Assembly: GCA_938743325.2 (NCBI GenBank)
Contig: OW568873.1
Coordinates: forward strand, 620,001 to 684,000
Length of the DNA: 64,000 nt
Origin: Pycnococcus provasolii
Lineage: Eukaryota > Chlorophyta > Pseudoscourfieldiophyceae > Pseudoscourfieldiales > Pycnococcaceae
Direction of reading: 5' to 3'
Positions 1-9,330 of this stretch are shown piece by piece. The translations under genes and the position numbers were made by a program. The notes under the pieces were generated by a model, which was not told the DNA's origin, ran no database searches, and saw nothing but the letters and a program-made list of their open reading frames with translations. Positions within the stretch are counted from its first letter, which is position 1, and each line of letters begins with the position of its first letter.

Positions 1-212
1 CGAAAATACCGCGCAGGCATTGTGCCTCGGGCCACCAACACACACGCGCGCACACACAGTCCGCCGTATGTTATCGTAGCGTCGCCGTTGTAGCAGACAA
101 ATTTTTCCGGGTATTGGTATTGGGGACCCACCGTAGATCCACAAAGCGTGAGAATTTGTTTTTTCCCTGTGGGATCCCGGTCGTGCCAAACGATTGTGTC
201 CACAGTTTCATC

Positions 213-452
213 ATGGCGGCATCTAGGGTGATCTACAAGATCACCTCACCGTCAAAACGCGTTTACATAGGGCAAACGACGTATTTCGCGAAACGTCAAA
301 ATGCATATAAGAGACTCGCCTCGGCAAGGGAGGAGGTAGCGAAGAACATCGGTGCATGGAAGCAACCAAAACTCAGAAATTCGCTTCGAAAATATGGCTA
401 TGAAGCGCATAAAATAGAAATCGTGCTTCAAATAACCTTCAATGTAGCGTAA
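213..452 (+). CDS. Truncated GIY-YIG endonuclease-like ORF
   Basis: The 79-residue frame from ATG 213 holds the N-terminal half of a GIY-YIG nuclease domain: IYKI at residues 7-10, YIGQ at 18-21, a conserved Arg near residue 28 and a KLRNSLRKYGYEAHKIEI segment at 53-70. The pattern matches free-standing GIY-YIG proteins of phage, large DNA viruses and homing elements, in which a DNA strand is cut using a Tyr/Arg/Glu set. The domain stops before the region that normally carries the catalytic Glu, and no DNA-binding tail follows, so it is probably a fragment or an exon. An in-frame non-ATG extension reaches 114 but does not look like coding sequence. No neighbour suggests its job. Domain recognition is good; whether the gene is functional is doubtful. 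Confidence 0.5.
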   Translation: MAASRVIYKITSPSKRVYIGQTTYFAKRQNAYKRLASAREEVAKNIGAWKQPKLRNSLRKYGYEAHKIEIVLQITFNVA

Positions 453-1080
453 AAAAAAACTTGTTCCCATGTTGGAAAAACTAACAACTGCAAACTATGG
501 CGCCCTCCCTGAAGTTAATGGGAGCATGCGACACGAGGTTTTGGCTCCCACGCCCAAACCTGCACGTTTTGTCGTTTTCCAAGCGCTAACCAATCTGCGA
601 TGGGCGTCGTCAACCGAGTAGACCAAACATTCGTATGCGACCAATACCGAACGTAAATCGAGCGCACATAAACGGTCAAAACCCGTACTTGGGCGGCTAA
701 TCGGTACCACGGACGAGTGGACCCCATATGTCTCTTCCATAGTTCCGTGGTGCGCGGGTCCTTCAATCGACGATGAACAGAACCCAAAACATCGCTACGC
801 GCGCAGATACGGTTGTGCACGCGGCGCATCCAACCCGTAAGCAGTTGGTAACATGAAAGAATTTTTATTGGCATCACCGTAGTAGTCTATCTATAGCGCG
901 CCCTTCTGGGCTCCCACCTCCTACCTCCCACTCACCAAACAACCTCCTCCTACGGCCTTACCTGGCTACCATAATAGGATCGTCCAATTTGCTCACAATG
1001 AATGAGCAATTGACTGACTGGACAATAGTTGAAACTAAATATAATATACTAAATATATATAGCTATATTAGCATGTGTCG
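453..1080. other. Intergenic stretch, no recognisable gene
   Basis: Between the GIY-YIG fragment and the RIC1 stop codon. Minus-strand open frames of 81 and 120 codons overlap here in different frames; their translations match nothing I recognise and show no domain. The last 100 bases are AT-rich and probably contain the RIC1 3' untranslated region. Confidence 0.5.
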
Positions 1081-4000
1081 TTACTTTAACAACTTGGCGA
1101 GAAACGCGCGAACGCCAGAGGCAAGCTCATCAGGATGGACTCCGTCGTTCGTCGCTAGCCGAGCCAGCGATGGTTCCGCTGGCAAAGGTTGCTCACCCGC
1201 TCCAAGAGGTGCGGGTGATGTTGGCACCCTCGACGACGGCGTGAAGCCACCACCACCACCACCACCACCACCATTTCCTCCTCCAAGACCCAACGCGCGT
1301 AGCAACCATCCATCCTTCTCGCGGCTCGTCCTGTTCCCTTGCGCCAGCGTGCCCTCCTCGTCAACGGCGTCGTCGCCAGAAGAGCATGCCGCCGTGCGAT
1401 CCAGGAAATGCGACAACTCGCGAGCAAGGTTCATGTCGTCGTCGTTGCCCTGGAGGGAGGCGTGCTCGAGCAAGCGCAGCGTCGCGACGCGCCACGCGCT
1501 CGCACCCTGAAGCTTCTCGATCACAATCAAGTAACCTGCGGCGGTGCGCAGCCGATGCGTGAACAGGCACCTCTCGAACATTGTCAGCGGCGAACCAATC
1601 GCGCTGAACAGGCGCACCCACTCCTTCTCGTCAATCTTGCGAGCCACCGCCACCACAACTTCCGAAGCCACGGGAAAGCTGAGCACGAGGTCAGCCGCCG
1701 CAGTCAGCACCTCCGCGGGATCCAGGCCGTGGCCAGGACTCTTCGCCGGAACGACGCCGCGGGATGCGCTCGCGCCGCTCAGCGCGGTAAAGAGCAGCCA
1801 CTCGAGGCTGTGCGTGAAGTGCTCCGCGTGCCGTCCCATCCAAGCGAGCCTAGCAGCCTCCTCGAGCGCGCCGCGCCGCACGAGGTGGCGCAGAAGGCAG
1901 GGAAGCAGTGGCTGGGCACGCACGTGTGGGTCGTGCAGAGCCGTCTCAATGGGAGTGCTTGCCATCGTTATGCCGTGACGTGGCGAATTAGACTGCTCGT
2001 CGTCGTCCGCATCCGCATTGCTGTTGCTGCCGCCGCCACCACCACCACTTCCTCCTCCTCCTCCTCCCGCCAGCGCACCGCCGACGGCTGATGACACCAC
2101 GCGCTGGCTAATGCCCACGAGGCATCCAGGAACGGGCGCGGGGCCGAGCGGGTATACCTCGCGGTCGAATTCAAGCTCGCTCTCGCGAAGAGCTGCCTCA
2201 TCCTCCGCGGCATCCGTCGTGATCACCGCCGCCGCCGCCGCCGCCGTCGCCGGTGGATGCGGAAGTGCGGGAGACACCTCATCCGCCACAGCGCTGTCTA
2301 CCTCGTGCACCTCGTCGGACGACGACGACGTCGATCTCAGCTCACCCACCACAGGCGCAGGAGCCATGGCACACACCAGGCTCTCGACAGTTTCCAGCAT
2401 CTTGTCGAGCATGTCCGGATACCACACTTGAACGCCCAGGCGCCCGTATGCCCAGATGGGATGCCCAAAGCTTGGCATTTCCGGTGGACGTGGCGTCACC
2501 GGTGCGGCGGCGTCCGCACCCGCGCGTGTGGGAGAAATGCTGAATTGCTCGGTGATCCAGAACATCTCCACGCCACGGCCAAGTTCGAGTTCGCGACCTG
2601 AACCAAGCTGAAGGATACTCAGCGCGCCGTCCTGCCTCAGAACGAGGGCGGCATTTGGCATCGACGATCTGTCGGACGTCTTCAGCAGTGCCACCGAGCG
2701 GATCGCACGCGCGGGGCTTGGCATGCTCATGCCAAGCAGGCAAGGTGCCACCTCAAGCACAACCCTTACCTCAACTTTCGGCGTGCCGAGAGGTGTCAGA
2801 CGGCCTACGACGCGGCAGGTGAGCAAGCTCACCTCGCCGCTGTGGTGTGCCACCAGAAGATGGCCGTGCGCCGTGTCTAGCGCGGCGGGGCATCCTTCAG
2901 GCATCCCCACAACCGCCAGCAAGCTCGCGTGGTCGAGGTGGTAGCGAGGGTAAAACACCAGGCTCCATCCTGCCCCGTTGCCTTGACTCGAACTCGTACC
3001 AAAGCCGCCACGTGACGAAGGCATCAGCGACGGAATCGCCTTACCGCCACGCGGAGGGCGCAACGGCGCGGGGCTGTGCGCCACGGCACACACGACACGC
3101 GGCATCCACGCGAGCATGTGCGCCGTCAGGCTGCGCTCCTGGCTCACGTCACCAAACACGCGCCACGATCCGCCAGATGCCGCACCACCGCCCGCACCGA
3201 CCGTCCAGCCGCCACCACCAGCTGCCACGCCGGCGGCGCCGCGTCGCGAGTATAGAGCGAGACCAACCGTACCGGCGACCGCGACGTCCGTGCCGTCGGG
3301 GCTTGAGGCGCAGAGGCGCATCGGCCACGCGCTCGCGCGGTATGCCGTCGGAACGCACGCGTGGCGCACGAACGGCTGGTCGTTGGCGGTGTCGCCGCTT
3401 CCGCTTCGATTCGCATCTACGAGAAGAAGGCGATCGGCACCGAGAAGAAGGTGCTTGATCCCCGACCCGGCGTCGACGTGCTTTCGGTCCCACACGCTTC
3501 GCGCCAGGCTGAACTGAAGGAAGCACTGCACGCCAGATGCGCGCATGGCACCGTGCCAGTGGCTCGCCGCGAGTACGTAGTACCCGTGCATTCCCCAGCA
3601 GATTGCCGCACACCCCATCTCGAGCGGCTCGCTGGGTGGCACGAAGGCGACCTTCGTTTGGCTGGTGCGCCGTCGCCCATCCATGCCACTAGACTTTGGC
3701 GACCTTGGAGGGGAGATGGCGCTTTCGCCAACGTCGCCGCCGCTGCTGGTACGAGGATGCGGTGCCCCTCCCGCGGTGACAGACGTGAGAAGGCTCGCTT
3801 GGCGGACAGTGCACAAGAGTCGGCAGCCACTCGTCGACCACAGCGCTAAGCCGCGTCCGCGCCATCCAACAGCGACGGCATCGCCAAGCGGCGACCAGCG
3901 CAGACACGAGACGGGGCCGCAGTCGCTTGGTGCGTGCCCCCAGTCGGCGAGCGTAAGAACGCACGTCACGCGCGGGCGTGGCGGGGGGGAGGTGGCATCT

Positions 4001-5370
4001 TCGCCGGCGCCAGTCGATCCAAGCAGCGGTGCCACGTCGAAAAGCGCCGTCTCGCCGCCACCACCACCGACGGCGAGCAGGTGTCCGTTCGGGCTCAGCG
4101 CCGCGACAACCGCCTTCGCTCCCACGTCGCCCTCGCCGAGCGGCAGCCAGCACAGCAGGCTTAGCCTCGTCCCGCGTTCGGCGGTCACGCCCGTGGAGTA
4201 GCGCAGCAATGCACACCTTCCATCCGCGAGCACCGCGGCGGCTAGGCTCTGAGACTCGCAGCGAGGTTGGTCGGGTGCTCTATTACCCAGCCCAACGTCG
4301 AGCTGGCGCACGGCAGGCCCGCGCGCTGATAGTCCCATTGGATCCCATCGTACCCGACGCTCTCCATGTCCTCCGTGCACGACGTGCCGCCATGCGTACG
4401 CAACCACGCCGCCGTCCGCGCACGCGACGTACAGGTATGCTCTGTCTGACGCAAGTGCCGTGCACTGAATGGGACCCGTTGCATCGCGCGTTGCTGGATA
4501 CGAGGTTCCTGCGCTGTTGTTGTTGTTGTTGTCGTCATCGCCGCCGGAACCACTTACAGGCATGGGCGATGGTGGCACCGAGGAACTGAAGAAGGTGGCT
4601 GCCGTAGCGTCCGTGTCCCGTGCTGGGCTCAAAGGCGGCGACGACATGTCGCCAACATGCACGCCGCCAGTCTCTGCGGAGCCGGGCGTCGCCGCTGCTG
4701 CTGCCGCCGCTGATACAGCTGATCTTGGCGATGACACCTCCTCGTTGAGGTCGAGCATGTGGAACAGGAGCACGTCCACCTTGGAGCACGCCGGATCTGC
4801 GACCGCCGCGACGTCGTCGCTACCACCGAGGTTATTATGCTTCTGCGTTTGACTTCTCACCTGATAGAGGTGCAGCTTATTGCCTCCCGTCAGTACGACG
4901 AGCACGCCTCTCGCCTCGTTCCAGTGCGCTCTGAAGTTGACACCCGCGCGCGCGACGCACGCGCGATCTCGCACGTGTTCTCCGACGCGCACGCGGTGTT
5001 CGTGTCCTGACCACAGCTGCACGGTGGTCGTCGTGACGAGCACGACGAACGGCCTCGTGTGCGCGGCACCTGCTGCTTTATTCGACGTGGGTGCAGTCGC
5101 TTTTGCTTTATTCAGAGAAGTCGCTGACGAACCTGCTGAAGTGAGGCGCGAGTTGTCAACTGACGCTACTGAGGCGCCACCTAGGAAGGGTGCGCCCCCC
5201 GTGCATCTCAGGTAGACGATCGCCTCTCCGTGCGCGAGATGGTTGCTCTGAGAGTGATTGCTTGAATGATGCGCGGATGAGGATGAGGAGGATGTATTAT
5301 GATTGGACGACAAGGCTTCTCTGTCGTCGAACACGCGAAACGAACGCGGCCAGCCATACGCGAAGTACAT
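1081..5370 (-). CDS. RIC1: RIC1 homologue, Rab6/Ypt6 GEF subunit
   Basis: RIC1 pairs with RGP1 to activate Rab6/Ypt6 on Golgi membranes and supports endosome-to-Golgi retrieval. The start chosen is the ATG at 5370, because translation then begins MYFAYGWPRSFRVF, the typical RIC1 opening; the frame upstream of it opens only with GTG. The product is 1429 residues, close to animal and plant RIC1. The N-terminal two thirds is beta-propeller-like (WD-type) with long low-complexity insertions. Residues about 1150-1320 are the RIC1 alpha-helical domain (LLPCLLRHLVRRGALEEA, then FERCLFTHRLRTAAGYLIVI). Gly, Ala and Ser runs encoded by trinucleotide repeats sit in loops. No intron is needed. Divergent from the PAP2 gene, with a telomere-like tract 120 bp upstream. 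Confidence 0.88.
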   Translation of the reverse strand: MYFAYGWPRSFRVFDDREALSSNHNTSSSSSSAHHSSNHSQSNHLAHGEAIVYLRCTGGAPFLGGASVASVDNSRLTSAGSSATSLNKAKATAPTSNKAAGAAHTRPFVVLVTTTTVQLWSGHEHRVRVGEHVRDRACVARAGVNFRAHWNEARGVLVVLTGGNKLHLYQVRSQTQKHNNLGGSDDVAAVADPACSKVDVLLFHMLDLNEEVSSPRSAVSAAAAAAATPGSAETGGVHVGDMSSPPLSPARDTDATAATFFSSSVPPSPMPVSGSGGDDDNNNNNSAGTSYPATRDATGPIQCTALASDRAYLYVACADGGVVAYAWRHVVHGGHGERRVRWDPMGLSARGPAVRQLDVGLGNRAPDQPRCESQSLAAAVLADGRCALLRYSTGVTAERGTRLSLLCWLPLGEGDVGAKAVVAALSPNGHLLAVGGGGGETALFDVAPLLGSTGAGEDATSPPPRPRVTCVLTLADWGHAPSDCGPVSCLRWSPLGDAVAVGWRGRGLALWSTSGCRLLCTVRQASLLTSVTAGGAPHPRTSSGGDVGESAISPPRSPKSSGMDGRRRTSQTKVAFVPPSEPLEMGCAAICWGMHGYYVLAASHWHGAMRASGVQCFLQFSLARSVWDRKHVDAGSGIKHLLLGADRLLLVDANRSGSGDTANDQPFVRHACVPTAYRASAWPMRLCASSPDGTDVAVAGTVGLALYSRRGAAGVAAGGGGWTVGAGGGAASGGSWRVFGDVSQERSLTAHMLAWMPRVVCAVAHSPAPLRPPRGGKAIPSLMPSSRGGFGTSSSQGNGAGWSLVFYPRYHLDHASLLAVVGMPEGCPAALDTAHGHLLVAHHSGEVSLLTCRVVGRLTPLGTPKVEVRVVLEVAPCLLGMSMPSPARAIRSVALLKTSDRSSMPNAALVLRQDGALSILQLGSGRELELGRGVEMFWITEQFSISPTRAGADAAAPVTPRPPEMPSFGHPIWAYGRLGVQVWYPDMLDKMLETVESLVCAMAPAPVVGELRSTSSSSDEVHEVDSAVADEVSPALPHPPATAAAAAAVITTDAAEDEAALRESELEFDREVYPLGPAPVPGCLVGISQRVVSSAVGGALAGGGGGGSGGGGGGSNSNADADDDEQSNSPRHGITMASTPIETALHDPHVRAQPLLPCLLRHLVRRGALEEAARLAWMGRHAEHFTHSLEWLLFTALSGASASRGVVPAKSPGHGLDPAEVLTAAADLVLSFPVASEVVVAVARKIDEKEWVRLFSAIGSPLTMFERCLFTHRLRTAAGYLIVIEKLQGASAWRVATLRLLEHASLQGNDDDMNLARELSHFLDRTAACSSGDDAVDEEGTLAQGNRTSREKDGWLLRALGLGGGNGGGGGGGGGFTPSSRVPTSPAPLGAGEQPLPAEPSLARLATNDGVHPDELASGVRAFLAKLLK

Positions 5371-5492
5371 TCTGCTCTGCTCTGTGGTGGTTCTTTTCAC
5401 CGTGCTGGTTGAAATGAACACGGAGGGAGTGAGACACAGGGCGATGGACGGCGCCTCGAGGACTGGAGTTGGGGGAGGGGGAGGGTTGGGGT

Positions 5493-5537
5493 AACCCTAA
5501 CCCTAACCCTAACCCTAACCCTAACCCTAACCCTAAC
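5493..5537. repeat. Telomere-like tract (CCCTAA)n
   Basis: About 7.5 uninterrupted copies of AACCCT (TTAGGG type on the other strand), in the 522-bp divergent spacer between RIC1 and the PAP2 gene. A degenerate TTAGGG/TTTAGGG patch follows at about 5684-5730. The tract is internal, with genes on both sides, so it is an interstitial repeat and not a chromosome end. Confidence 0.9.
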
Positions 5538-5892
5538 TACCTACCCTACCGTAGTAGACTACTCACCACTGTACCCTAGGGGCCCCTGAGACTACTGTAC
5601 AGCCCTACCGTGGTATGTAACAGAACCCCTAAGTACTATGGATGGAACTGGTTGAGTAAAATTTTAACTGGTAAAATGAAATGAGGGGTTCGGGGTTAGT
5701 TAGGGTTTACTGGGTTTCGGGGTTTAGGGGAACGCCCTCCCATGAACATGAACATGAGGCGGAACATGAACTTCCGGCGGATAATAAATAATACAGAAGA
5801 CTTCAGGCGGTGATAGTCTATCTTTTTTCTGCACTGTGTTTGTGTGTAATTCCTTCATTATTTGTCCTACATATGGCCGCTTGATGGTATAA

Positions 5893-6789
5893 ATGGTCGT
5901 CGTAATCCCTTCGTGTATTGGTCGTCGTTGTGGTCGTTCAAGATCGTCACATCGAGTTTCTGCGTCGTCGTCGTCGTCGTCGTCATTCTTGTTGTTGTTG
6001 TCTCATCATCATCGTTATTATTGCTCGCCCGATACTCGTCTTAAGCACACATCAGTCGCTGCAAGAGCTGCATCAAAGCGTCTGACTACTGAGTGCTCTT
6101 GTATTCGAGGTGTATCAGGCATCATAGGTGCGAGGTTTGCTTTGAGGACAATGGGCAGCGCCAATGTGAAAGAGAATCAGAGGTCTGAACGATCATCGTC
6201 GACACAAGCAAGTGCCAGCACCAATACCAACATCCACGTGTTCCACAAAACTGTCAACAAAATGACCAAGTACGCCGTCAGTGGCGCCGCGGCAGCCACG
6301 CTCGCGGCGCACCCGAACGCACACGTCGCTTGGTGCCTGCTCGGAGCAGTCGTCGCCGCATTCGTCAATAAGGCGGTCAAAAAAATCATCAACGCACCCA
6401 GGCCGGCAAACGCTCACAAGCCGGACCCGGGCATGCCAAGCTCGCACGCGCAGAGCCTCGCGTACTTGTCAGGATACGTCGCCATGTTTGCGGCTTTGCC
6501 AAACAACCTACCCGCCGCCTGCGCTGTCGTCGCGCTTGGCGCTTACCTCTCGTGGCTGCGCGTTGCTACAGGCTTGCACACGGTGCCTCAAGTTGGCGTC
6601 GGATTTGCACTCGGACTCACGAACGCGTTCGTCATGGGTAGCATCGGCGAAATGTACGGTGGCGTGAAATTTGTTCAACTACACGCATGGGCATCCGTCG
6701 TGCTGTGGACGCTTACGACGATCGCCATCGCCACGTTCGTTGGGCAGGTTGCTTGGAAGTGGAAGTGGAGAGCTCGTGCTCACGCATAA
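5893..6789 (+). CDS. PAP2-family lipid phosphate phosphatase, probably plastid
   Basis: A PAP2/LPP-type membrane phosphatase removing phosphate from lipids such as phosphatidate. The three motifs are present in the 298-residue frame: KKIINAPRP (163-171), PSSHAQ (182-187) and SWLRVATGLHTVPQVG (220-235), supplying the usual Arg and His catalytic set. Four to five hydrophobic segments surround them (about 133-160, 188-220, 230-250, 264-284). The spacing and the sequence after PSSH resemble the plant plastid LPP-epsilon group. The first 86 residues are rich in Ser, Arg and Val and look like a plastid transit peptide, which favours the ATG at 5893; a second ATG at 6151 would remove it. The substrate is inferred from family only. 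Confidence 0.75.
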   Translation: MVVVIPSCIGRRCGRSRSSHRVSASSSSSSSFLLLLSHHHRYYCSPDTRLKHTSVAARAASKRLTTECSCIRGVSGIIGARFALRTMGSANVKENQRSERSSSTQASASTNTNIHVFHKTVNKMTKYAVSGAAAATLAAHPNAHVAWCLLGAVVAAFVNKAVKKIINAPRPANAHKPDPGMPSSHAQSLAYLSGYVAMFAALPNNLPAACAVVALGAYLSWLRVATGLHTVPQVGVGFALGLTNAFVMGSIGEMYGGVKFVQLHAWASVVLWTLTTIAIATFVGQVAWKWKWRARAHA

Positions 6790-7000
6790 CGCGAGAATAC
6801 AACGCATAACTCTATAACTGATTTCAGTCATGGAGTGTACTTTACTTAACTTTACTTAACATATTTTTGTCCAACACGGTCGTCCATTCACTCTTTCATT
6901 CACTCATTCACGTGCACCACTCACTAACCTTCTCAGCCAAATCATTTCACGAACCCGGTGCCCATTGACGGGAGAGGTACCTTTAACCTTTACGGGCTCG

Positions 7001-7023
7001 GGTTAGGGTTAGGGTTAGGGTTA
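7001..7023. repeat. Telomere-like tract (TTAGGG)n
   Basis: Nearly four copies of GGTTAG, 160 bp upstream of the start codon of the SAM-domain gene. Confidence 0.85.
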
Positions 7024-7183
7024 CGGTGTGCGAGTTCTTCTTGGGGACAGGGACTCCCAAGTAAGCAAGCCGTTAAGGCGGGCATTTCCCTTGCCGCCCG
7101 CACGCTGCCTTGCCGTTTGACGTTGTTGCGCTGCACTTGCACTTGCCACTGGCACTCTCTTGACACACGTGTGGCTGTTGACG

Positions 7184-9229
7184 ATGTCGATACCGATTAT
7201 ACACGGCCGCATGAACATGGGCAAGGACGCGTTCTTCAAAGACGACGGCGGCCACGGGTGGTACCTCCAGCAGAGAGTCTGCCACCTGTGCTTCGTACCG
7301 ATCTGCCCGCTCGAAGTCACGCTCAACAGCAACACGCACCCTGCGCTCGAAGGCGGCAATAAAGTCATACCCATGGAGAACGTCGAGGGGGGAGGTCAAT
7401 ACGCAACCTGCGTTCCGATGGCGTGTATCTCAAGCTGTCCGCCGTGGATGTGCCTCTGCCAAGACGGAAATAGCGGGAACTGCATAGATTCCGCTCAAGA
7501 AAACCACCCTGCTCGAAAGTTTGTCAAGAGTCTCAATGAAGGGATAGCCGAAGAAATACTCAAGGCACTGGTGAGCGCACAAGGCATGAACAATGACATC
7601 AACAAAGTCGCGCCAGAACCCATGGCCACGCCGCAGATTGTCACCATGGCCGCGAGGACAAGTTCACAGGAAGTCGAGACGATGCCAGGTGGCGTCGCCA
7701 AGTTCGTGTGCACCAACCCAGTGCTTGCGCGCGCGTCCGCAGATGTGAACGACAAGCTTCCGGACCTTGAAGCTAACACACTTGCAGAGGGTGTACAGAT
7801 ACTCGCGTCTGAGGAGGGGGATGGCAAGTGGTTGCGCTGTGCCTCCGAAGGCCCGTTTAAAGGGTTCTACTTCCCGTTCTACGACCAGAAAACACAAAAT
7901 CTGATGACTCATCGGGTGTTTTTTTTCAAAAAACTGGCTGGCAACCTTACACAAGACGACCTCAAACAACTTGAGCTCACGGCGGAAAATCCTGGTTTCC
8001 TAACAACCGACGGCGGCTTAGGATTCAACGTCGCCGACATACTCAAGGAGGCTCGTTTAGAGCACCTCACTGATACCTTCAGAAGCAGTGTGCAAAATTT
8101 TGACAGTGAAATAGCACACGTCGGGACGCTCGAAGGTTTCCTTGGGCCTGCTTCACTTGCTGCACTCCAGATGAAGGACCTTGAACAAAGACGCTTCGTT
8201 GCAACTGTTCAAAAAAAGATTGACGAGGAAAAAGAACGGCTACGTGCTGCAAACGAAGAGGACGCACGGCTACGTGCTGCAAACGAAGAGGACGCACGGC
8301 TACGTGCTGCAGACGAAGAGGTCGCTCGGCTACGTGCTGCACACGAAGAGGACGCACGGCTACGTGCTGCGGAAGCCGCGCAGAGTTTATCGAAGATCCC
8401 TACGCCGCTCGAAATGCTGACGGAAGCTCGACTCGGATCATATCACGAGGCTTTGACAAAGATTGGCGTCGAGAGTGTGGAAGACCTTCTCGAAGTGGAT
8501 GACGAGATGCTCGACGAAGTTGGAATGAAGTTGATTGAGAAGAGACGCTTTGAGGCTGTCAAGAGTAGGGCAGCCGGGGTTGGTGAACAACGTCAAGCAC
8601 TTGCCGCAGAGACCGCGGAGGAGGCGAAGCGCATTGCCGAGGAGGAGGAGGAGGCGCGGCGTATCGCTGCGGAGGAGGAGGCGCGGCGTATCGCTGCGGA
8701 GGAGGAGGCGCGGCGCATTGCCGCCGAGGAGGAAGAGGCGCGGCGCATTGCCGCGGAGGAGGAGGCGCGGCGCATTGCCGCCGAGGAGGAGGCACTGCGT
8801 ATCGCCGCCGAGGAGGAAGAGGCGCGGCGCATTGCCGAGGAGGAGGAGGCGCGGCGTATCGCTGCGGAGGAGGAGGCGCGGCGCATTGCCGCCGAGGAGG
8901 AGGCACTGCGTATCGCCGCCGAGGAGGAAGAGGCGCGGCGCATTGCCGAGGAGGAGGAGGCGCGGCGTATCGCTGCGGAGGAGGAGGCGCGGCGCATTGC
9001 CGCCGAGGAGGAGGCGCGGCGTAGCACCGCGCCATCCGCTGCCGATAAGGGTGATTTGCGCGCTTTGCTCGCTGAACATCGTCTCGAGGGATACGCTGAT
9101 AAGATTGCGTCGTTGGGCGTGCTCAGCTCTGAAGACTTGCTTGAGGTTGTTGAGTCTGATTTGGACGAGATGGGAATGAAAAAGCTCGAGGCGCGAAGGT
9201 TCGAGGCGCTTCAGAAGTCTTTGAAGTAA
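7184..9229 (+). CDS. SAM-domain protein with acidic/Arg repeat arm
   Basis: The first ATG is 7184 (MSIPIIHGRMNMGK); the frame upstream opens only with TTG. The 681-residue product has a Cys-rich N-terminus (CHLCFVPICPL and CISSCPPWMCLC within the first 100 residues), a poorly conserved middle, five 10-residue RLRAANEEDA-type units (about 352-395), a SAM domain at about 403-462, a long arm of EEEARRIAA units (about 477-613), and a second SAM domain at about 621-680 ending the protein. SAM domains polymerise or pair with each other, and the repeat arm should form a single long helix, so a scaffold role is likely but inferred. The C-terminal SAM (GMKKLEARRF) closely resembles the SAM of the protein at 49033. 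Cell location unknown. Confidence 0.7.
   Translation: MSIPIIHGRMNMGKDAFFKDDGGHGWYLQQRVCHLCFVPICPLEVTLNSNTHPALEGGNKVIPMENVEGGGQYATCVPMACISSCPPWMCLCQDGNSGNCIDSAQENHPARKFVKSLNEGIAEEILKALVSAQGMNNDINKVAPEPMATPQIVTMAARTSSQEVETMPGGVAKFVCTNPVLARASADVNDKLPDLEANTLAEGVQILASEEGDGKWLRCASEGPFKGFYFPFYDQKTQNLMTHRVFFFKKLAGNLTQDDLKQLELTAENPGFLTTDGGLGFNVADILKEARLEHLTDTFRSSVQNFDSEIAHVGTLEGFLGPASLAALQMKDLEQRRFVATVQKKIDEEKERLRAANEEDARLRAANEEDARLRAADEEVARLRAAHEEDARLRAAEAAQSLSKIPTPLEMLTEARLGSYHEALTKIGVESVEDLLEVDDEMLDEVGMKLIEKRRFEAVKSRAAGVGEQRQALAAETAEEAKRIAEEEEEARRIAAEEEARRIAAEEEARRIAAEEEEARRIAAEEEARRIAAEEEALRIAAEEEEARRIAEEEEARRIAAEEEARRIAAEEEALRIAAEEEEARRIAEEEEARRIAAEEEARRIAAEEEARRSTAPSAADKGDLRALLAEHRLEGYADKIASLGVLSSEDLLEVVESDLDEMGMKKLEARRFEALQKSLK
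8614..9027 (+). repeat. Tandem repeat coding EEEARRIAA units
   Basis: Imperfect 27-30 bp units (GAGGAGGAGGCGCGGCGYATYGC type) repeated about fourteen times inside the SAM-protein gene. A higher-order duplication is visible: the block from about 8800 to 8895 recurs from about 8905 to 9000 almost unchanged, so the array has expanded recently by slippage or unequal exchange while staying in frame. Confidence 0.85.
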
Positions 9230-9330
9230 TCGTACTTACATGCATGATTTTACATATAATACACAACAACACGCAGATCAAACTTTAAGAAAGAGAATTT
9301 AGTTTTACACAAACATCACAAAGAATGAAT

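Noticed and set aside
495-877. Minus-strand open frames of 81 and 120 codons
   Set aside because: They overlap each other in different frames, show no domain or coding-like pattern, and are not supported by neighbours.
5493-5537. Chromosome end
   Set aside because: Genes continue on both sides of the telomere-like tract, so it is internal.
8438-9079. Antisense and alternative-frame open frames across the EEEARRIAA repeat
   Set aside because: They only mirror the periodic repeat of the real SAM gene.
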